Shown: positions 25,351 to 34,945 of the stretch, piece after piece
How positions within the stretch are numbered: the first letter of the stretch is position 1
Layout of the letters: each line of letters starts with the position of its first letter
Assembly (NCBI GenBank): GCA_003225465.1
Contig: QIAH01000348.1
Location: 1 to 37,804, forward strand
Direction of reading: 5' to 3'
DNA from: Acidobacteriota bacterium
GTDB taxonomy: Bacteria > Acidobacteriota > Terriglobia > Terriglobales > Acidobacteriaceae
Length of the DNA stretch: 37,804 bases
The notes under the pieces: model-generated
Databases searched by the model: none
Told to the model about the DNA's origin: nothing
The model's input: only the letters and a program-made list of their open reading frames with translations
Program-made: the position numbers and the translations under genes

Positions 25351-26440
25351 ATTCCACTTGCTTTGAAATGTTCAGCAAAACACCTACGCAGCCCAGCATG
25401 ACGAACAATGACGAGCCGCCGTAGGACACAAACGGCAGCGGGATTCCTTTGGTGGGCATCAGGCCAAGGACCACGCTGATGTTGATGAAGGCCTGCAGGA
25501 TGATCATGCTGGTGATGCCCACGGCGAGGAATCGGCCGAACAGGTCTTCGGTGCGGAGGGCAACGCGGGTTCCGCGCCATAGGAACACTGCAAAGAGTGC
25601 TACCACAAATAAGGCTCCCACCAGCCCCAGTTCTTCTGCCGTGACCGCAAAGATGAAGTCGGTGTGCGGCTCGGGAAGATAGAAGAGCTTCTGCTTCCCT
25701 TCCATCAGACCGATTCCAGTCAGGCCGCCGGTACTGACCGCGATCAGCGACTGAATAATGTGGAAACCGGTGCCGCGGGGGTCGGCATAGGGGTTCAGAA
25801 ACGCCAGCATGCGGTCGCGCCGCCAACTGACGTGGAACAGAAGGAAATAGAGCGGCAGCACCGAGGCAGCAAATGCGTATGCGAAATAGCGAAGCTGCAT
25901 GCCCGCGACAAACAGGATCGCGGCGGTAATGCCGGCGCAGGCAATCGCCGTCCCTAGATCGGGCTGGGCGACGATCAGCAGCAGAAATAATATCGTCGGC
26001 ACGGCCGCCGGCAACAGGGTGTGCTTCCAGTCTGCAATCGCCTTGGTTCGGCCTTCGAGGAAAAATGCCAGAAACAGAATCAGCGCGGGCTTGGCGAGTT
26101 CGGAAGGTTCAAACGAGAAACCGCTCCAGTGGATCCATCGATGGGTATTGTGCGAGCGGTCGAGCAAGAACACGGAGAGCAGCAGCAACGTGGTGACGGC
26201 CAGCAACGAAAAAACCACGCCCGGATGCTTGTACCGGCGATAGTCGATCTTCATGGCCAACGCCATGGCCAACATGCCGCCCAGTGCCCAGAACAATTGC
26301 TTCAGGACGAAGTTATAGGGCGAACCAAACCGTTCCTTGGCCATCACGGCGGAAGCACTGAACACCATGATCAGGCCGACGAACACGAGCAGCATCGTGA
26401 CCGTGAACAACCATCGATCGACACTGACACGCTTGGCCAT
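25349..26440 (-). CDS. ftsW: Septal peptidoglycan glycosyltransferase FtsW (SEDS)
   Basis: FtsW polymerises lipid II at the septum with FtsI as partner. The 363-residue product is a ten-helix SEDS protein with its conserved features: FSASAVMA in helix 1-2, KQLFWALGG, the [12 protein letters not shown] motif, [52 protein letters not shown] and the C-terminal [16 protein letters not shown]. The ATG at 26440 has no visible Shine-Dalgarno element and follows the 540-bp repeat-filled gap after murD. Read-through or a local promoter is therefore a real question. SEDS identity is certain; FtsW rather than RodA rests on position in the dcw cluster. Confidence 0.96.
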   Translation of the reverse strand: MAKRVSVDRWLFTVTMLLVFVGLIMVFSASAVMAKERFGSPYNFVLKQLFWALGGMLAMALAMKIDYRRYKHPGVVFSLLAVTTLLLLSVFLLDRSHNTHRWIHWSGFSFEPSELAKPALILFLAFFLEGRTKAIADWKHTLLPAAVPTILFLLLIVAQPDLGTAIACAGITAAILFVAGMQLRYFAYAFAASVLPLYFLLFHVSWRRDRMLAFLNPYADPRGTGFHIIQSLIAVSTGGLTGIGLMEGKQKLFYLPEPHTDFIFAVTAEELGLVGALFVVALFAVFLWRGTRVALRTEDLFGRFLAVGITSMIILQAFINISVVLGLMPTKGIPLPFVSYGGSSLFVMLGCVGVLLNISKQVE

Positions 26441-26983
26441 GAAAGTTTATTTGACCACGGGGTGGGGAGGCAGGAGAGATTTTAGATTCCGAATTTTTGC
26501 TGCGTGATTGGCAAGTTTGGTTCGGCGGTTCCGATTGTGGAAGTCTTTTCAAAGCACGCCACAGCGCACTGTGGCCATCATCGTTTTTCTCGTTCGGTCA
26601 TCCTGAGCGCAGCGAGGCGGCAGCCGAGCGGAGTCGAAGGACCCCTCACCTGCTCGCGTCGAGACGATCTTAGAGAGCTTTTCGAGCATGGACCATACAA
26701 ATTGGACTTAGATCGATGCACGCCTGATTGAGTCCCACAATCCGCAGTGGGAGGATTTGGTGGAGGAGTGGAGTTGCAGATGGCATTTCCGGGGGAGTCA
26801 ATTACAGGAAGATAATTTGTGGTGGAAAATTTCCATAGGCCGGTGGCACTGCGAACTTGCGTGGGGTCCCCTTCGACTACGCTCAGGGCAGGCTTTCGAC
26901 TACGTTCGGCTGGCGCCTCGCTGCGCTCAGGATGACAAAGTTGGTAAGAGAGCGCTCTAAAAAACTCAAGCCATGAATCAGAG
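26441..26983. other. 543-bp non-coding gap between murD and ftsW
   Basis: Most of the gap is a 340-bp element with inverted termini (26597-26936). An open frame across it (26578-27072, minus) translates the repeat itself and has no gene character. The remaining sequence next to ftsW shows no promoter or terminator that I can support. Confidence 0.6.
26597..26936. mobile_element. 340-bp MITE-like element with inverted terminal repeats
   Basis: The left terminus starts GTCATCCTGAGCGCAGCGAG and runs about 50 bp to GAAGGACCCC. The right terminus is its imperfect inverted copy, ending CTCGCTGCGCTCAGGATGAC, lengthened by an internal duplication of TTCGACTACG. About 215 bp of unrelated, AT-richer sequence lies between. 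No transposase is encoded, so if mobile it would depend on another source. GTCATCCTGAGCG-type repeats are, to my knowledge, common between genes in soil bacterial genomes. Confidence 0.6.
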
Positions 26984-28354
26984 TCATGCCCCAGGACGCG
27001 GTTCGCCAAGAAGGGCCTGGACAACTTCTTTGAAAACTCTGCCGCGGTGGTTGTAGCTCTGGAACTGATCAAAGCTCGCGCAGGCCGGGGCTAGCAACAC
27101 AATGTCTCCGGGCTCAGCTACCGCCGATGCGCGCCGGATGGCATTCTCCAACGTCTCGGCGTGCACGACCTCAGCCGCTCCCTTGATGTGCGATTCAATC
27201 TTCTCGGCAGCCGCGCCGATTGTGTATACACGCTTCACTCGCTCCCGGAGCAGATCGTTCAACACCGTGTAATCGCTGCCCTTGTCTTTGCCTCCGAGGA
27301 TCAGGTGGATATTCTTCGGGAACGATTCGAGTGCTTTGATGGTGGCGTCTACGTTCGTTGCTTTCGAGTCGTTGAAGTACTGCACCCCTTTGATGGTCGC
27401 GACATATTCGAGGCGATGCTCGACAGCCTTGAAGTTCTGGATGGCTTGGCGGATTTTTGGGGGCTCGCATCCCATAAGGGCGCCGGCACAGACCCCGGCG
27501 AGCACGTTCTCCACGTTGTGCGCGCCCTTAAGTGGAATCTCGCTGACCAGCATGACCTCACGCTGGGATTTGCCATCGAGGAAGAATATTTTGCCGTCGC
27601 GGACACAGGCTCCCTGCTCAACCTCTTTCTTGCGGCTGAACCAGAACACCTGGGCGCGTGTTCGATCGCGCAATGTCCGGCAGGTTGGATCGTCTTCGTT
27701 CAGGACGGCGAAATCCGATGCCTGCTGGTTCTCGAAGATCCGCGTCTTCGCGTCAACATAGGTTTGAAAGGTGCGGTGGCGGTCGAGGTGGTCAGGAGTG
27801 ACATTGAGAACAACTGCAACCTTCGGCCGGAAGGTTTGGATCGTCTCCAGTTGAAAGCTGGAAACCTCGAGGACCACGATGGTCTGCCTGGTGGCGCGCT
27901 CCACGAGCGAGATCGCCGGAGTTCCAATGTTGCCGCCAACCGATACCGGGAAGCCGCCCGCAGCAAGAATCTCGCCCGCCAGCGTTGTGGTCGTCGTCTT
28001 GCCGTTGGAGCCGGTGATGGCGACGATTTCACCGGGCAGATTCTGCGCGGCCAGTTCGATCTCCCCGATCACTGGCTCACCGGCGGCGCGCGCCTGCACC
28101 AAGGGGGCCGCGTCGACCGGGACACCGGGACTGACCACGATCAAATCTTGTCCTCGGAAAGTGCGCTCCCCATGGCCTCCCGTCTCGACCGTTATGCCGT
28201 GATCGAGCAGCACCGGAATTTCGTCACGCAACTGGTCGGGAGACTTGGTGTCGGAGACCGTCACCCGCGCCCCGCGCTCCTTCAAGAATAGCGCGGAGGC
28301 CACCCCCGATTTGCCGAGACCCACCACCAGAACCCGCTTGTCTTTGAGGTCCAT
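26984..28354 (-). CDS. murD: UDP-MurNAc-L-Ala--D-glutamate ligase
   Basis: MurD adds D-Glu to UDP-MurNAc-L-Ala with ATP in the cytoplasm. The 456-residue product has the N-terminal Rossmann site VVGLGKSGVAS (residues 10-20), the P-loop TGSNGKTTTT (114-123), NVTPDHLDRH, the EHRLEYVATIKGVQYFNDSKATN segment in pieces typical of MurD, GGKDKG and the C-terminal LAPACASFDQF. The ATG at 28354 is chosen over an upstream in-frame start because the N-terminus then begins at the Rossmann strand. It lies 17 nt after the mraY stop. Confidence 0.97.
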   Translation of the reverse strand: MDLKDKRVLVVGLGKSGVASALFLKERGARVTVSDTKSPDQLRDEIPVLLDHGITVETGGHGERTFRGQDLIVVSPGVPVDAAPLVQARAAGEPVIGEIELAAQNLPGEIVAITGSNGKTTTTTLAGEILAAGGFPVSVGGNIGTPAISLVERATRQTIVVLEVSSFQLETIQTFRPKVAVVLNVTPDHLDRHRTFQTYVDAKTRIFENQQASDFAVLNEDDPTCRTLRDRTRAQVFWFSRKKEVEQGACVRDGKIFFLDGKSQREVMLVSEIPLKGAHNVENVLAGVCAGALMGCEPPKIRQAIQNFKAVEHRLEYVATIKGVQYFNDSKATNVDATIKALESFPKNIHLILGGKDKGSDYTVLNDLLRERVKRVYTIGAAAEKIESHIKGAAEVVHAETLENAIRRASAVAEPGDIVLLAPACASFDQFQSYNHRGRVFKEVVQALLGEPRPGA

Positions 28355-28371
28355 CGCCCTGCTTCTTTTAT

Positions 28372-29505
28372 CTACCTCAGCTTCAACGTGGTCAATGCGA
28401 ATAACGCAAAAACCAGCGACGCGATCCAAAAACGGACAATGACCTTGGATTCGGACCAGCCCATCAATTCAAAATGATGGTGGATGGGAGCCATTTTGAA
28501 GATTCTCTTTTTACGCAGCTTGTAGGACGCGACCTGCAGGATCACCGAGAGCGCTTCGATTACGAAAACGCCGCCGATGAACGGCAAAAGCAGTTCCTGC
28601 TTGATCATGACGGCCACTGTGCCGATCGCCCCGCCGAGGGCCAGCGAGCCAACATCGCCCATGAAGACTTCCGCAGGATGGGCGTTGTACCAGAGGAATC
28701 CGATGGACGCTCCCACCATCGCGCCACAAAAGATGGTCAACTCGCCGACCTGGGGCATGCGCTGCAATTCCAGATAGGACGCAAAGGTCGCATGCCCGCT
28801 GACGTAGGTGAGCACGGTCAAGGCTCCCGCCGCGATCACGGTGCAACCGATTGCCAGACCGTCTAGCCCGTCCGTTAAGTTGACCGCATTGCTCGAGCCC
28901 ACGATCACTATGCAGACGAAGATCACGAACGGGAAGAAGGCCAGCGGCCACAAGTGAGGATTGTGTGCCCAGCGCTCGATCACGAGGTCAGGCCGGAACT
29001 GCTTGATGAAGGGAACGATCAGCTTGGTGGAGTACAAGCCGCGTTTCTGCATGGCAATGAGAGCGACCGCAATCAGCAGGCTGGTAAGGATCTGCAGGCC
29101 GAGCTTGGCGCGCGCCGTCAGACCAAGATTGCGGCGCTGCACCACCTTTATATAGTCGTCAGTGAAGCCGATGGCCGCGAACACGCAGGTCGAGATGATG
29201 GCGAGCCACACAAATACATTCGCCAGATCCGCCCACAACAAAGTGGGCACCACGATGGCGATCGCAATCAGCAACCCGCCCATGGTGGGAGTGCCGGCCT
29301 TCTTCTGATGGGCTTTGGGACCTTCCTCGCGAATGTACTGCCCGATCTGGAAGTCCCTCAGGCGATTGATCACGAGCGGCCCAACAATAAGCCCGGTGAA
29401 GAGCGCCGTGAGGCTCGCGAACGCAGTACGGAACGTAAGATAGCGGAAGATACGAAATGGCGGAAAATAATGGTATAGCTTGACGAACAGCAGCCAGTAA
29501 AGCAA
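28372..29505 (-). CDS. mraY: Phospho-MurNAc-pentapeptide transferase, TTG start
   Basis: MraY attaches phospho-MurNAc-pentapeptide to undecaprenyl phosphate, making lipid I. The 377-residue, ten-helix protein shows the polyprenyl-phosphate-transferase motifs: GTPTMGG (after KAHQKKA), the aspartate pair [20 protein letters not shown] and the MAPIHHHFE loop with [11 protein letters not shown]. The only start that preserves the normal N-terminus (MLYWLL and YLTFR) is a TTG at 29505. GGAGG is placed 4 nt before it, which makes the start convincing. It lies about 200 nt after murF, a gap filled with heptad repeats. Confidence 0.96.
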   Translation of the reverse strand: MLYWLLFVKLYHYFPPFRIFRYLTFRTAFASLTALFTGLIVGPLVINRLRDFQIGQYIREEGPKAHQKKAGTPTMGGLLIAIAIVVPTLLWADLANVFVWLAIISTCVFAAIGFTDDYIKVVQRRNLGLTARAKLGLQILTSLLIAVALIAMQKRGLYSTKLIVPFIKQFRPDLVIERWAHNPHLWPLAFFPFVIFVCIVIVGSSNAVNLTDGLDGLAIGCTVIAAGALTVLTYVSGHATFASYLELQRMPQVGELTIFCGAMVGASIGFLWYNAHPAEVFMGDVGSLALGGAIGTVAVMIKQELLLPFIGGVFVIEALSVILQVASYKLRKKRIFKMAPIHHHFELMGWSESKVIVRFWIASLVFALFALTTLKLR

Positions 29506-29521
29506 TCAGCCTCCGAATTCA

Positions 29522-29568
29522 GTCGTTGGTCGCTATTTAGTCGTTGGTCGTTGGTCGTTGGTCGTTGG
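29522..29568. repeat. Heptanucleotide tandem repeat (GTCGTTG)n upstream of mraY
   Basis: One GTCGTTGG copy (29522-29529) is followed by four perfect tandem GTCGTTG units (29540-29567). The same unit occurs at 17776-17789 and inside rsmH at 36458-36478. It ends 17 nt before the mraY start codon on the minus strand. Confidence 0.9.
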
Positions 29569-29671
29569 CGAATCGTCGCCCTTCGATTGCCGGTCGTCGC
29601 CTAAAGAGACCTGCGCTGCTGTTCTTGGTTCTGTGCTCATGCTTAACTCCAGGACGCGTGTTTCGCGAACG

Positions 29672-29712
29672 GCCATCAGCCACGACCATCAGCCAACGAC
29701 CATCAGCTAACG
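29672..29712. repeat. Three 13-14-bp repeats overlapping the murF stop
   Basis: Three tandem units CCATCAGCCA(A)CGA at 29672-29684, 29685-29698 and 29699-29712 differ by one or two bases. The third contains the murF stop codon (TAG at 29707-29709), so the MurF C-terminal Ser-Arg and stop derive from the repeat. Confidence 0.85.
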
Positions 29713-31083
29713 ACTACCAGCCAGTTCCTTCCACTTCTCCAAAGCTTTCTCGAGCTTGACTCCGCGAGAAGCCTTGAGCAGCACGACATCTCCTTCGCGG
29801 GATTGCCCAGCCAGCCACTCGCCCGCTTCTTCCGGAGTGGCGACGAATTCGGCTTGCATACCTTTGGTCTTCGCCGCCTCCACCATGGGTTGCGCGAGGC
29901 CGCGAACTCCGATCAGGACGTCGATTTTCTTCTCCGCGATGTGCTGCCCTGCCGCCTGGTGCATCTTTTCGCCGGCTGGACCTAACTCCAGCATCTCCCC
30001 GGCAACCACAATTCGCCGTTTTGCCGGCATGGCGGCGAGCGCGTCCACCATCGCTTCGAGTGCTTTTGGGTTGGAATTGTAGCAATCGTTGATGACGCGG
30101 ATGTTACCCAACTGGACGACCTGGCCACGTTTGTCCGCGGCCCGCATGGTTGCCAGGGACGCGACCGCTTCCGCGAGCGTGATGCCGCGTTCGAAGCCCA
30201 CTGCGACTGCGGCCAGTGCATTGGAGATGTTATGAGTGCCTACCAGCGGCAAAACGGCTCGCTCGCGCACGCCGTTTACGACCACATCGAACGCGGAGCC
30301 TTCCGCGCCTCGGGACTGGATCTGTTCGGCGCGGATGTCGGCGTTTGCGCGCGTGCCATACATCACCACCTTGCCCTTGAAGTCGCGGCCAAACTGCGAA
30401 ACATACTCATCGTCGGCATTAAGTACGGCGATGCCTCCCGCCGGTAGCGCCTCGATTAATTCGTATTTGGCGCGGGCGATCGACGCGAGAGAGTCGAAAT
30501 ATTCGAGGTGGACTGGAGCCACCACGGTGACTACCCCGATTTCAGGCTGCGCGATTTTGGCCAGGGCCGAGATTTCCCCGGCGTGCGACATCCCCATCTC
30601 GATGACGGCCATGTCGTGTTCCGGCTCGAGTTTCAGAAGCATCAGGGGCAGGCCGAAGTGATTGTTGAAATTGCCTTCCGATTTCAGAACGCGATAACGG
30701 CTCGACAGCACGTGCGCAATCGCTTCTTTGGTAGTGGTCTTGCCGGCAGATCCCGTGACGCCAACGACAGGCTTTCCCCAAATGCGCCGCACGGCGGTGG
30801 CTAGCGTTTGCAGCGCATGGAGAGTGTCATCGACTGCCAGCAGGCAGGTTTTCACCGGAAAACGTGCCAGTTGATCCTTGCGCACGACCGCGGATACGGC
30901 TCCCCGCTCAAGCGCCTGGTGCACGAAGTCGTGGCCGTCCAGGCGCTCACCCTTGACTGCGAAGAAAAGTTCACCGGGTTGAACGGTGCGGGAGTCGATC
31001 GAGTATCCCTGCGCGATTTCTTTCAACTCACATTCGCCGGTTGCGTTCAGAAACTCCTCGATCTTCGACAGCGGCAGCTTCAT
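29707..31083 (-). CDS. murF: UDP-MurNAc-tripeptide--D-Ala-D-Ala ligase
   Basis: MurF adds the D-Ala-D-Ala dipeptide to complete UDP-MurNAc-pentapeptide. The 458-residue product has the N-terminal substrate domain (IDSRTVQPGELFFAVKGERLDGHDF), the P-loop VTGSAGKTTTKE (109-120), NNHFGLPL, VIEMGMSHAGEI, and the C-domain NDCYNSNPKALEAMVDAL with GEMLELG. The ATG overlaps the murE stop as ATGA, giving translational coupling. Its stop codon lies within a tandem repeat. No ddl gene is present in the window to supply D-Ala-D-Ala. Confidence 0.97.
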   Translation of the reverse strand: MKLPLSKIEEFLNATGECELKEIAQGYSIDSRTVQPGELFFAVKGERLDGHDFVHQALERGAVSAVVRKDQLARFPVKTCLLAVDDTLHALQTLATAVRRIWGKPVVGVTGSAGKTTTKEAIAHVLSSRYRVLKSEGNFNNHFGLPLMLLKLEPEHDMAVIEMGMSHAGEISALAKIAQPEIGVVTVVAPVHLEYFDSLASIARAKYELIEALPAGGIAVLNADDEYVSQFGRDFKGKVVMYGTRANADIRAEQIQSRGAEGSAFDVVVNGVRERAVLPLVGTHNISNALAAVAVGFERGITLAEAVASLATMRAADKRGQVVQLGNIRVINDCYNSNPKALEAMVDALAAMPAKRRIVVAGEMLELGPAGEKMHQAAGQHIAEKKIDVLIGVRGLAQPMVEAAKTKGMQAEFVATPEEAGEWLAGQSREGDVVLLKASRGVKLEKALEKWKELAGSR

Positions 31084-32603
31084 CCCTGTTGCCCCGCTCC
31101 CGCTGTGGCGGCCTGGCACTCGTAGCCTGCCGTCGCCAGAACCTCGCGGGCGACGTTCACATCGTCAAACGGGACCGAACCCTCGCGCGAGACCTGCACT
31201 TTTTCGTGACCCTTGCCGGCGATCAGCACGATGTCTCCCGGAGCCGCCTCCCGGACCGCAAGAGCGATGGCGGCGCGCCGGTCCGGCTCCATTGCATATT
31301 TCGTGCCCGAACGCTGAATACCGACAACGGCATCATTCATAATCGCCAGCGGATCTTCGCTGCGCGGATTGTCGGAAGTAAGCACGACAAAATCGCTGCC
31401 CTTGCCCGCTGCCTCGCCCATCAATGGACGTTTGGCGCGATCACGGTCGCCACCACATCCAAAGACGGTAAGCACGCGTCTTTTGTGGTTTGCCTGAGTG
31501 ACGAACTCCCGCGCCAAAGCGGTCAAATTCCGCAGGGCATCGTCGGTGTGCGCATAGTCGACCACAACCGTGAACGGCTGACCGCAGTCGACCCGTTCGA
31601 ACCGCCCGGGAACCCGGATCAGAGAAGCGACTCCATTGGCGATGTCTTCGTGCGAACACCCGCGAGCCATAGCGGCTCCGGCCGCCGCAAGTATGTTGTA
31701 GACATTCACCTTGCCGATCAACGGCGAAAACAGGGCAATCGCCCCATTGGGCGTAATCATGTCAAAGCGTGTCCCGCGCGCTGTGATCTCCACCGACTTG
31801 GCGCGAAAGTCTCCATTCGTCCAGCCGTAGGTGGAAACCCTGGAGCCTGATTTTTTGCTGATCTGGACCAGCTTCTGTCCGTATTCATCGTCGGTGTTAA
31901 TAACTGCACTGCGCGGGGTATCGGTGCCGCAGCCTTCGAAAAGCATGCGCTTGGCATCGAAGTAACTGTCCATGCTGTGGTGATAATCGAGGTGATCGCG
32001 TGTCAGATTCGTGAACACCGCCACATCAAAAGGCACGGCGAATACCCGCTGCTGGGCCAAGGCATGCGAGGAGACTTCCATGACCGCTTCCGTTGCGCCC
32101 TGGCCAAGCCCTTCCGCCAGGAACTGGTTCAGTTCGAGAGACTCGGGCGTAGTGTGCGGTGCGGGCAGGATCTTGCCGGCAACGTGGTACTCGATGGTGC
32201 CTACGAGCACACTCTTCCGTTTTGCGGCGGAAAGAATGGATTCGACCAAGAAAGCCGTCGTGCTCTTGCCATTTGTACCTGTGATTCCGGTGATGGCGAG
32301 CCGCTCCGCTGGCCGTTTGTAGAAGTTCGCGCTCAAGCGGCCGAGAGCGCGACGACCGTGGGCGACGCGTGCCCAGGAAATTCCCGGGCGAGGCTGCTCA
32401 ACGGCGGAATCGGTGACAATCGCGGCTGCGCCGGCAGCAATCGCCCGGTCGATGAAGCGATTGCCATCGCTGGTCTCCCCTCGCATGGCGAGGAAGACGT
32501 AACCGGGCTTCACCTGGCGGGAGTCGTAGGCCAGGCCGGTGACGTCGGCGTTCCCACTCAGGGAGAGGACCTCCGCTCCCTGCAGCATCTGCTCAAAAGT
32601 CAT
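31080..32603 (-). CDS. murE: UDP-MurNAc-dipeptide--meso-diaminopimelate ligase
   Basis: MurE adds the third residue of the stem peptide. The 507-residue product has DSRQVKPGYVFLAMRG in the N-domain, the P-loop TGTNGKSTT (108-116), the central HTTPESLELNQFL and NLTRDHLDYH, and VDYAHTDDALRN. At residues 411-414 it carries DNPR, the signature that selects meso-diaminopimelate, so a DAP-type (Gram-negative-like) wall is predicted. No clear Shine-Dalgarno element precedes the ATG at 32603; the 129-nt gap from ftsI shows only weak pairing. Its TGA overlaps the murF start. Confidence 0.97.
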   Translation of the reverse strand: MTFEQMLQGAEVLSLSGNADVTGLAYDSRQVKPGYVFLAMRGETSDGNRFIDRAIAAGAAAIVTDSAVEQPRPGISWARVAHGRRALGRLSANFYKRPAERLAITGITGTNGKSTTAFLVESILSAAKRKSVLVGTIEYHVAGKILPAPHTTPESLELNQFLAEGLGQGATEAVMEVSSHALAQQRVFAVPFDVAVFTNLTRDHLDYHHSMDSYFDAKRMLFEGCGTDTPRSAVINTDDEYGQKLVQISKKSGSRVSTYGWTNGDFRAKSVEITARGTRFDMITPNGAIALFSPLIGKVNVYNILAAAGAAMARGCSHEDIANGVASLIRVPGRFERVDCGQPFTVVVDYAHTDDALRNLTALAREFVTQANHKRRVLTVFGCGGDRDRAKRPLMGEAAGKGSDFVVLTSDNPRSEDPLAIMNDAVVGIQRSGTKYAMEPDRRAAIALAVREAAPGDIVLIAGKGHEKVQVSREGSVPFDDVNVAREVLATAGYECQAATAGAGQQG

Positions 32604-32732
32604 TACGATGATTTTATTGTACGAGGAAGCAAAGACTGTTGCTATGTTGAGCGACCCACGAAAAGAGTGTCGTTCCGGGGAAAATCCACCCTACCCTCGC
32701 AAAGAACGTGAGGTTGGGATGGGGCAGCCAAA

Positions 32733-34907
32733 TCAGCGGCCAAACTTCACGACCACTCTTGACCCGGAGGTCACGTGGCTTCCTGGGGCCGGCGACTGCT
32801 CTCGGGCAATTCCACTGCCTACGAGGTTCAGTTCCAGACCGCTGTCTTCCGCGAGCTCGAGCGCATTGCGAACACTCTTGCCGATGAACGAAGGCACCTC
32901 GATGCCTCCTTGCTCGACGTCGAGAACTACGGTTTCGTTGGAAGCGGATTTTGCGGGATCTGTAATATTGGCCGGCAGAGAGACGGCGGAAGGAGCCTGT
33001 GGGGCTGTCTCCTTTGCGCGGAGGGCTGCCGGAACCACTCCTCCTTGCGCGGCTGAGGGTTTAGGCGCTTGCTGGGGGACGGCGGCTACACGCGGCGCCG
33101 AATCCAGCGGTCCAACGTCGGCGACTTCCAGCGACGATCCGAGGTGATCCGGCGAGCTCTCGTCCAGATCGGAGTCCTTCACCTTATTCTGTGCCAGCCA
33201 GACCTGGCGATTGGGTGGCAGTTGCATATCGTGCGGCACATGCAGGTATTCCAGAACCTGCTGTGTGACGCGCTGAAACACAGGCGCGGCGACTTGGCCG
33301 CCCTGGTGCAGCCCGACCGCCGAATCGAGGATGACCGCGACTGTCACGGCGGGATTGTTGATGGGGGCGAAGCCTGCAAACGAACCCACGTATTTTGTCC
33401 GTGAATACCCGCCGGTTGCGGGATCGACTTTCTGCGCGGTGCCAGTCTTCCCTGCCGCTGTGTAGCCTTCGAGCACGGCCTTGCGGCCGGTTCCATGTAA
33501 GACGACCCCGCGCATCATCTGCCGCATCTGGGCTGCAGTAATCGCTGAGATGACACGGCGCTCGTGTTCGGGACGGAATACGAAAGTCTGCGGAATGATC
33601 GAAGGCGGCGTGGTCGTGGCCACAATGCGCGGCGCCTCCCAAACACCGTCGTTCGCGAAGGTTGAAACCATGGCAGCCAGTTGGATCGGGGAGACACCAA
33701 TCTCCTGTCCCATCGAAATCGCGCCAATCGACACTTTTGACCAGCGGTTCACGGGTTTGGTCAGGCCGCGTGTTTCTCCCGGCAGTTCAATGCCGGTCTG
33801 CTGGCCGAAACCGAATGCGCGAATGTATTTGTAAAAGCGATCTTCGCCCAGGCGGAGCGCAATCTTGATGGCGCCCACGTCGCTCGACTCCGCAAGTACA
33901 TCGGAAACCGTGAGCAGTCCGTGCGGCTTGCTGTCGCGGATACGCATGCCGTTGATCACGATAGAGCCCATCTGACAATCAAACACTTCCTCCGGCCGCG
34001 TAATCCTTTCCTCGAGCGCTCCGGAAATCGTGACCAGCTTGAACGTAGAACCAGGCTCGTAGACATCGCTCACTGCGCGATTTTTCAGAGCTTCATTCTT
34101 AATTTGCTTTTTGATGTTGGGATTGAAAGTCGGGCGATTTGCCAGCGCCAGGATTTCTCCCGTGCGCGGATTCTCCACGATCACGGTGCCGGCAATCGCG
34201 TGGGTATCTTTAATGGCCTGTTCCAGTTCTCGCTCGGCAATATATTGAATTTTTTCGTCGATGGTGAGAACCAGATTGTCGCCCGCCTCGGGTTCTTTCT
34301 CAATTCGGGCGAACCACTTCTTGCGGGCGTCGACCGAGATTTGCATGCGGCCGGGCTGGCCGCGCAACTGTTCGTCATATCCGCGCTCGATGCCGCTCAG
34401 GCCGCCATCGTCGGTGCCCACATAGCCGAGCACCTGTGCCGCCAGTTCGCGCTTGGGATAAAAGCGTTTCGATTCTTTCTGGAAATGGATTCCCTGCAGA
34501 TTCAGAGCACGAATGCGCTCGATGGTCTCGGCATTGGCTTTGCGTGCGACCCAGCAAAACGTTTTGTGAGCGCGGCAATCAGCCAGGACGAAGCGCGCGT
34601 CTTCACCCGTAATGCGTGTGATCAAAGAGATCGCATTGGGAAGGTCGGGCACTTCGCTGGGCACGGCAAAGGCCGAATCCACCATGATGGACATGGCCAA
34701 CTCGTTGCCCTGGCGGTCGAAGATAATGCCGCGCTTGGCCGACACGTTGATCGAACGCTGTTGCTGGTGGTCGGCGCGCTGCTGGAAATCGCCGTAGCGG
34801 AAGATCTGCAGATAGACCAGACGCAGGCAGATCACGCACAGCCATAGCAGAAGAAGACCGCCCAGGATGTAGAGGCGGTGGTTCGCGCGGCTGCGAGGCG
34901 TGGCCAA
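32733..34907 (-). CDS. ftsI: Septal class B penicillin-binding protein FtsI with PASTA domain
   Basis: FtsI cross-links septal peptidoglycan. The 724-residue product has an N-terminal membrane helix (about 12-34), the class B pedestal domain (about 50-210), the transpeptidase domain with S287-T-F-K290 and K487-T-G489, a Pro/Ala-rich linker, and one C-terminal PASTA domain (about 660-724, VPSFIGKSVRNALELAEDSGLELNLVGSG). The second motif reads S341-S-D343, not the usual SxN. The PASTA domain recalls SpoVD/PBP2x-like proteins. The start is a TTG with GAGGA 7-8 nt upstream; no ATG is in frame before the membrane helix. Confidence 0.95.
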   Translation of the reverse strand: MATPRSRANHRLYILGGLLLLWLCVICLRLVYLQIFRYGDFQQRADHQQQRSINVSAKRGIIFDRQGNELAMSIMVDSAFAVPSEVPDLPNAISLITRITGEDARFVLADCRAHKTFCWVARKANAETIERIRALNLQGIHFQKESKRFYPKRELAAQVLGYVGTDDGGLSGIERGYDEQLRGQPGRMQISVDARKKWFARIEKEPEAGDNLVLTIDEKIQYIAERELEQAIKDTHAIAGTVIVENPRTGEILALANRPTFNPNIKKQIKNEALKNRAVSDVYEPGSTFKLVTISGALEERITRPEEVFDCQMGSIVINGMRIRDSKPHGLLTVSDVLAESSDVGAIKIALRLGEDRFYKYIRAFGFGQQTGIELPGETRGLTKPVNRWSKVSIGAISMGQEIGVSPIQLAAMVSTFANDGVWEAPRIVATTTPPSIIPQTFVFRPEHERRVISAITAAQMRQMMRGVVLHGTGRKAVLEGYTAAGKTGTAQKVDPATGGYSRTKYVGSFAGFAPINNPAVTVAVILDSAVGLHQGGQVAAPVFQRVTQQVLEYLHVPHDMQLPPNRQVWLAQNKVKDSDLDESSPDHLGSSLEVADVGPLDSAPRVAAVPQQAPKPSAAQGGVVPAALRAKETAPQAPSAVSLPANITDPAKSASNETVVLDVEQGGIEVPSFIGKSVRNALELAEDSGLELNLVGSGIAREQSPAPGSHVTSGSRVVVKFGR

Positions 34908-34945
34908 GGTCAGTTCCTCACGACATCCATCTCAGAGACAAACAT

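Noticed and set aside
26451-26459. Extra MraZ-like box before ftsW
   Set aside because: A single GTGGTCAAA unit without the 10-bp repeats; likely chance.
26578-27072. 164-codon minus-strand frame in the murD-ftsW gap
   Set aside because: It translates the inverted-repeat element and overlaps the murD end in another frame.
27161-28291. Long plus-strand frame (376 codons) opposite murD
   Set aside because: Antisense shadow of murD; no recognisable domain.
29522-29568. Possible CRISPR array
   Set aside because: Units are directly tandem 7-mers with no spacers and no cas genes nearby.
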